Shown: piece by piece, positions 7,464 to 14,961 of the stretch
Layout of the letters: every line of letters starts with the position of its first letter
Position numbering within the stretch: the first letter of the stretch is position 1
Assembly: GCF_003097515.1 (NCBI RefSeq)
Contig: NZ_CP029188.1
Span: 3,917,001 to 3,981,000 of the forward strand
DNA: 64,000 nucleotides
Reading direction: 5' to 3'
From: Streptomyces tirandamycinicus
Lineage (GTDB): Bacteria; Actinomycetota; Actinomycetes; Streptomycetales; Streptomycetaceae
Translations under genes and position numbers: made by a program
Notes under the pieces: model-generated
Seen by the model: the letters and a program-made list of their open reading frames with translations, nothing else
What the model was told of the DNA's origin: nothing
The model's database searches: none

Positions 7464-8123
7464 GTGCTGACGATCCACGCGGCGGACCTGCTGCTGCCCG
7501 GTGGCCGGGAGGCGCCCGTGCCGGACGGCGCGGTCGCCGTGCTGGGGGGCGCGATCGCCGCCGTGGGCCCCTACCGGGAGGTGGTCGCGGCGCATCCGCG
7601 CGCTCGGGTACGGCGCTGGCCCGGGGTGCTGACGCCGGGCCTGTGCAACCCGTACGGGCCCGAACTGCTGGAGCGGGCCTACCACCCCGACCCGCGCGAG
7701 GCGGACGAACTGGGCACGGAGCCGCTCACCGGCGCCGCGCTCGCCGCGCTGGAGATGACGGACGCCCGGTGGGGAGCGAGCGCGCGGCGCGGCGCCCAGC
7801 GGATGCTCGCGCACGGCACGGTGGCGGTGGCCGGGGAGCTCCGGTGCCGGGCCGTCCTGGACGCGGTGGCGCGGGTGGGTCTCGGCCGCGCGGAGCGCTC
7901 CGCGGAGCCGCGCGGGCCCGTGTCCCTCGACCTGTTCGCGGGCCGCCCCGTCGCGGAGGTCCTCCCGGACCGGCTGGGGCCCGAGGGGCCCCAGCCGGTC
8001 GCGGACTTCGCCGTGTTCGGCGTGCCGCCGGGCGGCGACCCGTTGGCCGCCCTGCGCGAGCACGGCGCCCGCAGCTGCGTCGCCACCGTCCTCGGGGGCC
8101 GGCTGGTGTACCGGCGGCGCTGA
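7464..8123 (+). CDS. Truncated amidohydrolase-fold protein (aminodeoxyfutalosine deaminase/imidazolonepropionase-like)
   Basis: 219 residues, GTG 7464, only 7 nt after mqnC. The N-terminus (DLLLPGG, VPDGAVAVLGGAIAAVGP) and C-terminus (VADFAVFGVP, VATVLGGRLVYRR) match the composite beta domain that brackets amidohydrolase barrels such as aminodeoxyfutalosine deaminase. Where active enzymes have the metal-binding N-A-H-T-H motif, this one reads NPYGP, and about half the usual barrel is absent. It is therefore probably not a zinc deaminase. Tight coupling to mqnC suggests a menaquinone-related accessory role, which is inference. Codon use is normal and the frame intact, so it is not an obvious pseudogene. 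Confidence 0.75.
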   Translation: MLTIHAADLLLPGGREAPVPDGAVAVLGGAIAAVGPYREVVAAHPRARVRRWPGVLTPGLCNPYGPELLERAYHPDPREADELGTEPLTGAALAALEMTDARWGASARRGAQRMLAHGTVAVAGELRCRAVLDAVARVGLGRAERSAEPRGPVSLDLFAGRPVAEVLPDRLGPEGPQPVADFAVFGVPPGGDPLAALREHGARSCVATVLGGRLVYRRR

Positions 8124-8236
8124 CGGCACCGGCCGGGCCCGGGACCCGCGGGCACGCCCCCACCGGGCGTCTCGCGGTGCGCCTGAGACAATGACCCGCG
8201 TACCGTCCGCACCCGACACTGCGAGGCCGAACGCCA

Positions 8237-8932
8237 GTGACCCGCGCATCCCTGGACAAGCAGCCGCACGAAGTCGCCTCGATGTTCGACGATGTCGCGG
8301 CGAACTACGACCTCACCAACGACGTGCTCTCGCTCGGCCAGGACCGGCGCTGGCGCAGGGAGGTCGCCGAGGCCGTCGGCGCGCGGCCCGCCGAGAGGGT
8401 CCTCGACCTGGCCGCCGGGACCGGCACGTCCTCGCTGCCGTTCACCCGCACCGGGGCGTACGTGGTGCCCTGCGACTTCTCCCTCGGCATGCTGCGGGAG
8501 GGCAAGCGGCGGCACCCGTGGCTGCCGCTGACCGCAGGCGACGCGACCAGGCTGCCCTTCCGGGACGGCTCCTTCGACGCCGTGACGATCAGCTTCGGGC
8601 TGCGCAACGTCCAGGACACCGACCAGGCCCTGCGCGAGCTGCACCGGGTGACGAAGCCCGGCGGCCGGGTGGTCATCTGCGAGTTCTCGCACCCCACCTG
8701 GGCGCCCTTCCGGACCGTGTACGAGGAGTACCTGATGCGGGCGCTGCCGCCCGTCGCCCGCGCGGTGTCGTCCAACCCCGACGCGTACGTCTACCTCGCC
8801 GAGTCGATCCAGTCCTGGCCCGAGCAGGCGGACCTCGCCGCGATGCTCCAGAAGGCCGGCTGGTCGAAGGTGGCCTGGCGGAATCTGAGCGGCGGGATCG
8901 TCGCGCTGCACCGCGGCACCAAGTCCCGGTAA
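8237..8932 (+). CDS. menG: Demethylmenaquinone methyltransferase MenG (UbiE family)
   Basis: 231 residues, GTG 8237. It begins with the UbiE signature KQPHEVASMFDDVAANYD and has the SAM-binding motif VLDLAAGTGTSS (55-66), then GDATRLPFRDGSFDAVTISF and LRNVQDTDQALRELHRV. The enzyme C-methylates demethylmenaquinone with S-adenosylmethionine, the last step of menaquinone synthesis. No clear Shine-Dalgarno sequence is seen. It lies 113 nt after the amidohydrolase-like gene and 20 nt before the glutaminase gene. Confidence 0.93.
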   Translation: MTRASLDKQPHEVASMFDDVAANYDLTNDVLSLGQDRRWRREVAEAVGARPAERVLDLAAGTGTSSLPFTRTGAYVVPCDFSLGMLREGKRRHPWLPLTAGDATRLPFRDGSFDAVTISFGLRNVQDTDQALRELHRVTKPGGRVVICEFSHPTWAPFRTVYEEYLMRALPPVARAVSSNPDAYVYLAESIQSWPEQADLAAMLQKAGWSKVAWRNLSGGIVALHRGTKSR

Positions 8933-8952
8933 GTCCCCGGGCACCGCGCACC

Positions 8953-9864
8953 ATGGACTACCAGTCGATCCTGGAGCGGATCGCGCAGGACGTCGCACCG
9001 CTGGTCGGCAGCGGCACCCCGGCCGAGTACATCCCGGCCCTGGCCGCCGTCGACGCCCGCCACTTCGGCATGGCCATCGCCGACCTCGACGGCAAGGTCC
9101 ACGGCGTGGGCGACTGGGAGCGACCGTTCTCCACCCAGTCGGTCACCAAGGTCTTCGCCCTGGCCCTCGCGCTCTCCCTGGGCGGCGACGGCCTCTGGGA
9201 GCGCGTGGGCCGCGAGCCCTCCGGCAACCCGTTCAACTCGCTGGTGCAGCTGGAGTACGAGAACGGCATCCCGCGCAATCCGTTCATCAACGCCGGGGCC
9301 CTCGTCGTCACGGACCGGCTGCTGACCCTGACCGGCGACGCGAGCAGCGAGCTGCTGGAGTTCCTGCGGCAGGAGAGCGGCAACCCGGAGCTGGCCTTCG
9401 ACCCGGAGGTCGCCGAGTCCGAGTCCGGGCACGGCGACCGCAACGCCGCGCTGGCCCACTTCATGGCCTCGTACGGCAACATCGCCAATCCCGTCCCCGC
9501 GCTGCTGGACCACTACTTCTGGCAGTGCTCGATCGAGATGAGCTGCGGTGACCTGGCCCGAGCGGCCCGCTTCCTGGCCCGTCACGGACTGCGCGCGGAC
9601 GGCAGCCGGCTGCTGACCCGCAGCGAGGCGAAGCAGGTCAACGCGGTGATGCTCACCTGCGGTACGTACGACGCGGCGGGCGAGTTCGCCTACCGGGTCG
9701 GGCTGCCCGGCAAGAGCGGGGTCGGCGGCGGGATCGTGGCGGTGGTGCCGGGGCGGTGCACGCTGTGCGTGTGGAGCCCGGGCCTGGACGGGCAGGGCAA
9801 CTCGGTGGCGGGCGTGGCGGCGCTGGACCGCTTCACCACGCTGACCGGGCTGTCGGTGTTCTGA
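8953..9864 (+). CDS. glsA: Glutaminase A (serine-dependent glutaminase)
   Basis: 303 residues, ATG 8953, 20 nt after menG. The beta-lactamase-like fold is shown by the catalytic S-x-x-K motif, STQSVTKVFAL (Ser63, Lys66), with NPFNSLVQLE and NPFINAGALV downstream and GKSGVGGGIVAV near the end. It hydrolyses L-glutamine to glutamate and ammonia. It may be cotranscribed with menG, though no functional link is known. No convincing ribosome site precedes the ATG. Confidence 0.93.
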   Translation: MDYQSILERIAQDVAPLVGSGTPAEYIPALAAVDARHFGMAIADLDGKVHGVGDWERPFSTQSVTKVFALALALSLGGDGLWERVGREPSGNPFNSLVQLEYENGIPRNPFINAGALVVTDRLLTLTGDASSELLEFLRQESGNPELAFDPEVAESESGHGDRNAALAHFMASYGNIANPVPALLDHYFWQCSIEMSCGDLARAARFLARHGLRADGSRLLTRSEAKQVNAVMLTCGTYDAAGEFAYRVGLPGKSGVGGGIVAVVPGRCTLCVWSPGLDGQGNSVAGVAALDRFTTLTGLSVF

Positions 9865-9960
9865 GCGCCCGGACGAGCGGACGGCGGGCGAGCGCACGGG
9901 CGGACGGGCGCGAGGGCACGAGCGCACGAGCACACTGACGAACGGCGCACGGGCGCACGG

Positions 9961-9984
9961 GCGGACGGGCGGACGGGCGGACGG
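9961..9984. repeat. Octamer tandem repeat in a low-complexity gap
   Basis: Three copies of GCGGACGG lie in a 228-nt gap (9865-10092) between convergent genes. The whole gap is made of degenerate GGGCGSAC-like units and holds no supportable gene. Confidence 0.75.
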
Positions 9985-10092
9985 CACCGAGTACGCGGTC
10001 CACCGCACGGAGCGCGACCGGTACCGGGCGGACGCCGGGCACGTCCTCGATCGAGTCGGCCCTGTCCACCCGGGCCACGGACCCGGCGCTCG

Positions 10093-10605
10093 CTACAGGG
10101 TGAGCCGGAAGCAGAGCCCCGTGCGGTCGCGGTCCGGGACGGCGTACGTCTCGGCGAGCTCCATGCCCAGGCGCCGGGTCACCGCGATCGACCGCTCGTT
10201 GCGCGAGTCGACCATCGCGACCACGGACGGCACACCGGCCGCGCGCAGCCGGTCCAGTGCCGTGCGGGCGGCGGCCGTCGCATAGCCGCGGCCCCAGTAC
10301 GGGCGCGCGAGCCGCCAGCCGATCTCGATCTCCCCCACCGGGCCGAACCCGTCGTGCGGCCACGGCTGCGCGCCCGTGAAGCCGCACACCTCGCCCTTCT
10401 CGTCCAGCAGCGTCCACAGGCAGAAGCCCCGCTCGGCGTCGTGCCGCCGCTGCCGCGCGGTGAGTTCCTCGTACACGGACACTTCGGCGGACCTGCCTCC
10501 CTGGAACTCCATCACCTCGGGGTCGTCGAAGGCGCGGTGCCAGGCGAACGTGTCCTCCTCGGTGGGCACACGGAGCTGGACGACGGGGAGAGACGCTGCG
10601 GTCAT
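10093..10605 (-). CDS. GNAT family N-acetyltransferase (RimJ/RimL-like)
   Basis: 170 residues, ATG 10605. The fold is shown by the N-terminal LRVPTEEDTFAWHRAFDDPE, the IEIGWRLARPYWGRGYATAA segment with the acetyl-CoA loop, and SRNERSIAVTRRLGMELAET. This arrangement is typical of the RimJ/RimL-type acetyltransferase_3 group, which acetylates alpha-amines or small molecules. The substrate is unknown. It diverges from the flavoprotein gene at 10705 and converges on the glutaminase gene. Confidence 0.88.
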   Translation of the reverse strand: MTAASLPVVQLRVPTEEDTFAWHRAFDDPEVMEFQGGRSAEVSVYEELTARQRRHDAERGFCLWTLLDEKGEVCGFTGAQPWPHDGFGPVGEIEIGWRLARPYWGRGYATAAARTALDRLRAAGVPSVVAMVDSRNERSIAVTRRLGMELAETYAVPDRDRTGLCFRLTL

Positions 10606-10704
10606 CGTGGGGGAGCCCTTCGGTCGCCGTTCGGTACGCCCCCATAGACTGCACACGACCTGTGCCGCACGGCACGTGAATTCGAGTCTTCGGGAGAACC
10701 CGCC

Positions 10705-11994
10705 GTGACCGAGACGACCCCCTCCGAGCACACCGCAGATGTGATCGTCGTCGGGGCAGGCCCGGCCGGTTCGACGACCGCCTACCACCTGGCCAAGTCC
10801 GGCCTGGACGTCCTGCTGCTGGAGAAGACGGCGTTCCCCCGCGAGAAGGTCTGCGGCGACGGGCTCACCCCGCGCGCCACCAAGCAGCTGGTCGCCATGG
10901 GCATCGACGTGTCCGAGGAGGCCGGCTGGCTGCGCAACAAGGGCCTGCGGATCATCGGCGGCGGGGTCCGGCTGCAGCTGGACTGGCCGGAGCTGGCCAG
11001 CTACCCGGACTACGGACTGGTGCGCAAGCGGGACGACTTCGACGAGCAGCTGGCGCGGCAGGCGCAGAAGGCGGGCGCGCGGCTGTACGAGCGCTGCAAC
11101 GTCGGCGCCCCGATCGTCGACGACCGCACCGGTCACATCACGGGCGTCCACGCCCGGCTCGGTGACGAGAAGCGCGAGGTCACCTTCCGCGCGCCGCTCG
11201 TGGTCGCCGCCGACGGCAACTCCTCCCGCATCTCCCTCGCCATGGGGCTGCACCGGCGCGAGGACCGCCCGATGGGCGTCGCCGTCCGCACGTACTTCAC
11301 CAGCCCGCGGCACGACGACGACTACCTGGAGTCCTGGCTGGAGTTGTGGGACCGCCGCGGACCCGGGGAGGACCGGCTGCTGCCCGGGTACGGGTGGATC
11401 TTCGGCATGGGAGACGGCACCTCCAACGTCGGCCTCGGTGTCCTGAACACCTCGGCGTCCTTCAAGGAGCTGGACTGGCGCGAGATCCTCAAGGCCTGGT
11501 GCGCCTCGATGCCGGAGGAATGGGGCTACGTCCCCGGCAACATGACCGGCCCGATCCGCGGCGCCGCGCTCCCCATGGCCTTCAACCGGCAGCCGCACTA
11601 CACCAGGGGCCTGCTGCTCGTGGGCGACGCGGGCGGCCTGGTCAACCCGTTCAACGGCGAGGGCATCGCCTACGCCATGGAGTCCGGGCAGATCGCCGCC
11701 GACGTCATCGTCCAGGCGCACGCCCGGGCCACGCCCGCCCAGCGGGAACTGGCCCTGCGCAGCTACCCGAAGGTCCTCAAGGACACCTACGGCGGCTACT
11801 ACACGCTGGGCCGGGCGTTCGTGAAGCTCATCGGCAACCCGAAGGTCATGAAGATCGCGACGCAGCGGGGCCTGACGCACCCGGTGCTGATGAAGTTCAC
11901 GCTGAAGATGCTGGCCAACCTCACGGACCCCACCGGAGGCGACGCGATGGACCGGATCATCAACGGCCTCTCCAAGGTGGCCCCCAAAGCCTGA
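10705..11994 (+). CDS. Geranylgeranyl reductase family FAD oxidoreductase (MenJ-like)
   Basis: 429 residues, GTG 10705, with GGGAGAA 8 nt upstream. The N-terminal Rossmann motif VIVVGAGPAGSTTAYHLAK ends with LLLEK; the family motifs FPREKVCGDGLTPRA and LLVGDAGGLVNPFNGEGI are present. Members reduce isoprenoid double bonds. In actinobacteria MenJ reduces one isoprene unit of menaquinone, and the position between menaquinone genes and the nuo operon supports that role, but reduction of other prenyl lipids is possible. A terminator follows at 12072. Confidence 0.88.
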   Translation: MTETTPSEHTADVIVVGAGPAGSTTAYHLAKSGLDVLLLEKTAFPREKVCGDGLTPRATKQLVAMGIDVSEEAGWLRNKGLRIIGGGVRLQLDWPELASYPDYGLVRKRDDFDEQLARQAQKAGARLYERCNVGAPIVDDRTGHITGVHARLGDEKREVTFRAPLVVAADGNSSRISLAMGLHRREDRPMGVAVRTYFTSPRHDDDYLESWLELWDRRGPGEDRLLPGYGWIFGMGDGTSNVGLGVLNTSASFKELDWREILKAWCASMPEEWGYVPGNMTGPIRGAALPMAFNRQPHYTRGLLLVGDAGGLVNPFNGEGIAYAMESGQIAADVIVQAHARATPAQRELALRSYPKVLKDTYGGYYTLGRAFVKLIGNPKVMKIATQRGLTHPVLMKFTLKMLANLTDPTGGDAMDRIINGLSKVAPKA

Positions 11995-12071
11995 TCATGC
12001 GGGAGTACCTGCGGTCCGGTCCGGTCAAGGGGGCTCCGGGAGCCTGAAGGCCCGGCCCGCGAAGCCCGGAG

Positions 12072-12109
12072 GGGCGCCGCCCCGGTCCCTACGGGCAGGG
12101 GCGGCGCCC
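12072..12109 (+). terminator. Terminator after the reductase gene
   Basis: GGGCGCCGCCCC (12072-12083) pairs perfectly with GGGGCGGCGCCC (12098-12109) across a 14-nt loop, 77 nt after the stop codon. Confidence 0.7.
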
Positions 12110-12172
12110 GCACCCCTCCTCAGGCCCGCCGCGGCCGGCAGTCCGCCGGGCGGTGCAGGGCCCCATCCCTGA

Positions 12173-12270
12173 AGATCGCCCGAGACTGCCCGAGATCGCC
12201 CGAAGCCGGACGACTGCCCGAGACCGGCCGGCATCGCCCGGGACCGCCCGGGAACCGCCCGGACCGCCCA
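12173..12270. repeat. Degenerate decamer repeats
   Basis: Imperfect copies of an ATCGCCCGAG-like decamer (for example GATCGCCCGAG, ACTGCCCGAG, CATCGCCCGG) run through the gap between convergent genes. The gap 11995-12423 holds the terminator, these repeats and no supportable gene. Confidence 0.65.
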
Positions 12271-12423
12271 CGGCCGGGAGCCTTGCCCTCGGTCCCGGCG
12301 AAGGGCGCCGGGACCGCAGGACCGCAAAAACGCCGAGGCCACCGCCCCCGGACGGGGAGACGGTGGCCTGTTCCGGCGGTCCCGGGGTGAACCGGGTGCT
12401 CCGGGGGAGCGTTTCGGGCCGGG

Positions 12424-13221
12424 TCAGAGGACGCGGACCGCGCCGCTCGCCGGGTAGCCCGACAGCTCCTGGATGACGACGCCCTTGCTCGGGTTGGCGG
12501 CGTCGAGGTACTTGCCGTCGCCGATGTAGACACCGGTGTGGTACGCGGAGCCGGCGCCGCCCCAGTAGAGGATGTCGCCGACCTGCAGGTTGTCCAGGGA
12601 CACCTGGGTGCCCGCCACGGACTGGTCCTGGGAGACGCGCGGCAGGTCGATGCCGACCTGGCGGAACGCGGCCTGGACCAGGCTGGAGCAGTCCCACGAG
12701 TTGGGGCCGGTGGCGCCCATGACGTAGGCGTCGCCGAGCTGCGCCTTGAGGAAGGCGATCACGGTCCCGACGGAGCCGGAGGCGTTGGAGACGCCCTGCG
12801 AGGCGTCGGACAGGGTGGTGCGCTCCGAGGAGCGCGAGGAGCGCTCCTCGGCCGCGGCGCGGGCGGCCTCCTCGGCCTTCCGCTCGGCCTCGGCCTTGCG
12901 CTCGGCCTCCGCCTTGGCCTTCTTCGCGGCCTTCGCCGCCTTGACGGCGGCGGCGTTCTCCTGGGTCCGCAGATCGAGGGCCAGGGCCGCCTGCTGGGTC
13001 GCCTCGGCGGAGAGGGCGACCGCGCCGGCGAGCTCCGGGCTGTCGATGGTGAGCGCGGGCATCTCGATGGTCTCGGTCACCGGCTCGGCGTTCGCCGGCC
13101 CGGCGCTTCCGGCCACCGCGATGGTGCTGAGGACGCCACCGGCAACTCCGGCGCGCAGCGCGAGCTTCGAGGAGCTGCGGCGGGGCTTCCGGTGGCTACG
13201 TATGTGAGCGGTGTGGGACAT
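12424..13221 (-). CDS. Secreted NlpC/P60 peptidoglycan hydrolase
   Basis: 265 residues, ATG 13221. There is a signal peptide with a basic n-region (HRKPRRSSSKLALR), a hydrophobic core and a likely cut after AGPANA (about residue 45). Residues 92-128 form an Ala/Lys/Glu-rich coiled coil with repeated AEAERKAE. The NlpC/P60 domain (about 150-265) holds the catalytic Cys178 in NSWDCSSLVQAAF and His228 in YHTGVYIGDGKYLDAAN. Such enzymes cut peptide cross-links in peptidoglycan. The gene diverges from nuoA across a 716-nt region. An in-frame upstream extension exists but is not signal-like. Confidence 0.92.
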   Translation of the reverse strand: MSHTAHIRSHRKPRRSSSKLALRAGVAGGVLSTIAVAGSAGPANAEPVTETIEMPALTIDSPELAGAVALSAEATQQAALALDLRTQENAAAVKAAKAAKKAKAEAERKAEAERKAEEAARAAAEERSSRSSERTTLSDASQGVSNASGSVGTVIAFLKAQLGDAYVMGATGPNSWDCSSLVQAAFRQVGIDLPRVSQDQSVAGTQVSLDNLQVGDILYWGGAGSAYHTGVYIGDGKYLDAANPSKGVVIQELSGYPASGAVRVL

Positions 13222-13767
13222 GGGTACAACCGCTATCAGGGCTCCATGGTTCCCTTCAAGAAACGTGCTTTCCACCACAGTTGCCGCCGCGGGCGGGCGA
13301 TTCGGCCTGCGTGTCGCCTTTATTGACGCCGTAACGGGCAAAACGGGCAGTGGTGATCAGGGCTGTGATCGTGGGCTTTCGTGAAAAGGTCCGGATTGCC
13401 CGCCGCTTACCACCCCTTCACACCGATGGCCAAGCCCCGGTTTTCCGGACCTCGCCCCGAGTGGCGCAGGTCACAGAACGGTCACCGCCGGCGACCCTGG
13501 GCGTTGCTCATGAACACATCCGGCGGCGTTCGTGAACGCATGCACACGTCCACTTCCGTCCGCCCGGCCCCCTCGTGCGAGTGAAGGCCTCCCCTTATCA
13601 CCCGGTCCGGTCCATCGCCAATTTGCCCGGACGTCGTCGCCCCTGCTAGTGGCACCGGGCTCTGACCAGCAGTAACGGGGAAAATGTTCACTTTTCGTAG
13701 TCGCTTGTGCGCTTCCCGTACGAAGATCACCGCTCATCCGGCTTCATGATCCTTCGTCAGGTGGTGG
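13222..13767. other. Long divergent intergenic region, nlpC side
   Basis: It must hold the promoter and leader of the NlpC/P60 gene. Just upstream of that gene on the minus strand is a four-codon frame (Met-Glu-Pro-stop) at about 13235-13246, preceded by GAAGGGAA. Repeated GTGATC-like words occur near 13352-13370. No c-di-AMP riboswitch consensus could be made out, and no protein-coding gene is supported. Confidence 0.5.
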
Positions 13768-13808
13768 AGATCACAAAGTCCTTGCCCTACCCCGTGTCGC
13801 AGATCACA
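13768..13808 (+). repeat. Direct repeat AGATCACA in the nuo promoter region
   Basis: Two copies of AGATCACA begin at 13768 and 13801, that is 33 bp or about three helical turns apart, both just upstream of the proposed nuo -10 box. They could bind an activator; no specific regulator is recognised. Confidence 0.5.
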
Positions 13809-13820
13809 GACCGGCGGGCA

Positions 13821-13826
13821 TAGGAT
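13821..13826 (+). promoter_or_regulatory. -10 box of the nuo operon promoter
   Basis: TAGGAT fits the TAnnnT consensus, 112 nt before nuoA. No good -35 box is seen at 16-18 nt, which would suit an activator-dependent promoter. Confidence 0.5.
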
Positions 13827-13841
13827 GCGGAGCAGTCGGGC

Positions 13842-13859
13842 TTGTGAACTGCCTCACAT
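13842..13859 (+). promoter_or_regulatory. Rex-like operator in the nuo promoter
   Basis: TTGTGAA-CTGC-CTCACAT resembles the Rex operator TTGTGAAnnnnTTCACAA: the inner TGTGA and TCACA (13843-13847, 13854-13858) are intact and symmetrical. It lies just downstream of the proposed -10 box, the position expected for a repressor site. Rex is the NADH/NAD+-sensing repressor first described in Streptomyces coelicolor, where it controls respiratory genes. Its control of this operon is an inference from the site. Confidence 0.65.
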
Positions 13860-13937
13860 GAGCATGATCTTCGCGGGGCGGCGAGGCGAGTCCCGGTGCG
13901 GTCCAACGGTCAAGGACGACTGGAAGGAGCGAGGAGC

Positions 13938-14297
13938 GTGAATGCCTACGCGCCCATCCTCGTGCTCGGCGCCCTAGGGGCAGGCTTTGCGATCTTCTCC
14001 GTGGTCATGGCCACGCTCGTCGGCCCGAAGCGGTACAACCGCGCGAAGCTCGAGGCCTACGAGTGCGGTATCGAGCCGACGCCGACGCCGGCCGGAGGGG
14101 GCCGCTTTCCGATCAAGTACTACCTGACGGCGATGCTCTTCATCATCTTCGATATCGAGATCGTCTTCCTCTACCCCTGGGCCGTCAGCTTCGACGCCCT
14201 GGGGATCTTCGGGCTCGTGGAGATGCTGCTCTTCGTGCTCACCGTCTTCGTCGCCTACGCCTACGTCTGGCGGCGCGGCGGCCTGGAATGGGACTGA
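13938..14297 (+). CDS. nuoA: NADH-quinone oxidoreductase subunit A
   Basis: 119 residues, GTG 13938 with AAGGAG 8 nt upstream. It has three transmembrane segments and the family motif EAYECGIEP with FPIKYYLTAMLFIIFDIEIVF, which lies on the loop over the quinone chamber. It is the first gene of a complete 14-gene nuo operon encoding proton-pumping complex I, which passes electrons from NADH to menaquinone. The upstream region carries a Rex-like operator. Confidence 0.97.
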   Translation: MNAYAPILVLGALGAGFAIFSVVMATLVGPKRYNRAKLEAYECGIEPTPTPAGGGRFPIKYYLTAMLFIIFDIEIVFLYPWAVSFDALGIFGLVEMLLFVLTVFVAYAYVWRRGGLEWD

Positions 14298-14311
14298 GGG
14301 GCTGAGGGGCA

Positions 14312-14866
14312 ATGGGACTCGAAGAGAAGCTGCCGAGCGGCTTTCTGCTGACCACCGTCGAGCAGGCCGCGGGCTGGGTGCGCAAGGCGTCCGTCTTCCC
14401 CGCGACCTTCGGCCTCGCCTGCTGCGCCATCGAGATGATGACGACCGGTGCGGGCCGCTACGACCTGGCCCGCTTCGGCATGGAGGTCTTCCGCGGCTCC
14501 CCCCGGCAGGCCGACCTGATGATCGTGGCCGGGCGGGTGAGCCAGAAGATGGCGCCCGTGCTGCGGCAGGTCTACGACCAGATGCCCAACCCCAAGTGGG
14601 TGATTTCCATGGGGGTTTGCGCATCGTCAGGCGGAATGTTCAACAATTACGCGATTGTGCAGGGTGTTGACCACATTGTTCCTGTTGACATCTATCTGCC
14701 CGGCTGCCCCCCTCGGCCGGAGATGCTGATGGACGCCATCCTCAAGCTCCACCAGAAGATCCAGACCTCCAAGCTCGGAGTGAACGCGGAGGAAGCCGCC
14801 CGTGAGGCGGAGGAGGCGGCACTCAAGGCGCTCCCGACGATCGAGATGAAGGGGCTGCTCCGGTGA
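14312..14866 (+). CDS. nuoB: NADH-quinone oxidoreductase subunit B
   Basis: 184 residues, ATG 14312, 14 nt after nuoA. It carries the ligands of the terminal [4Fe-4S] cluster N2: the tandem Cys pair in GLACCAIEMM, the Cys of MGVCASSGGMF and the Cys of PGCPPRPE. N2 hands electrons to the quinone at the NuoB-NuoD interface. Its stop TGA overlaps the GTG of a 32-codon micro-ORF (GTGA). Confidence 0.97.
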   Translation: MGLEEKLPSGFLLTTVEQAAGWVRKASVFPATFGLACCAIEMMTTGAGRYDLARFGMEVFRGSPRQADLMIVAGRVSQKMAPVLRQVYDQMPNPKWVISMGVCASSGGMFNNYAIVQGVDHIVPVDIYLPGCPPRPEMLMDAILKLHQKIQTSKLGVNAEEAAREAEEAALKALPTIEMKGLLR

Positions 14867-14961
14867 GCGACGTGCGCACGGCCGCCGGGCCGCAGACGAC
14901 GACGAAGCCCGCACCCCTGCGAGTTGCGGGCACGGACGCGATCAAGGGGGTGCACAGGTGA
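14863..14961 (+). CDS. Micro-ORF bridging nuoB and nuoC
   Basis: A 32-codon frame, GTG 14863 to TGA 14961, overlaps the end of nuoB and the start of nuoC by the sequence GTGA on both sides. Third codon positions are about 90 percent G/C, like the neighbouring genes. The predicted peptide (MSDVRTAAGPQTTTKPAPLR...) is polar and has no recognised domain. A weak AGGGG lies before its GTG, and nuoC has its own AAGGGGG within the micro-ORF. It may be a translational relay rather than a functional protein. Confidence 0.45.
   Translation: MSDVRTAAGPQTTTKPAPLRVAGTDAIKGVHR

Noticed and set aside
13222..13700. Possible c-di-AMP (ydaO) riboswitch before the NlpC/P60 gene
   Set aside because: Streptomyces cell-wall hydrolase genes often carry one, but the conserved ydaO sequence blocks could not be found in this leader; only a short GCCGAATCGCCC-like string was seen.
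13482..13730. 82-codon frame on the minus strand between nlpC and nuoA
   Set aside because: Codon use is unlike neighbouring genes and the region is needed for divergent promoters; no motif was seen.
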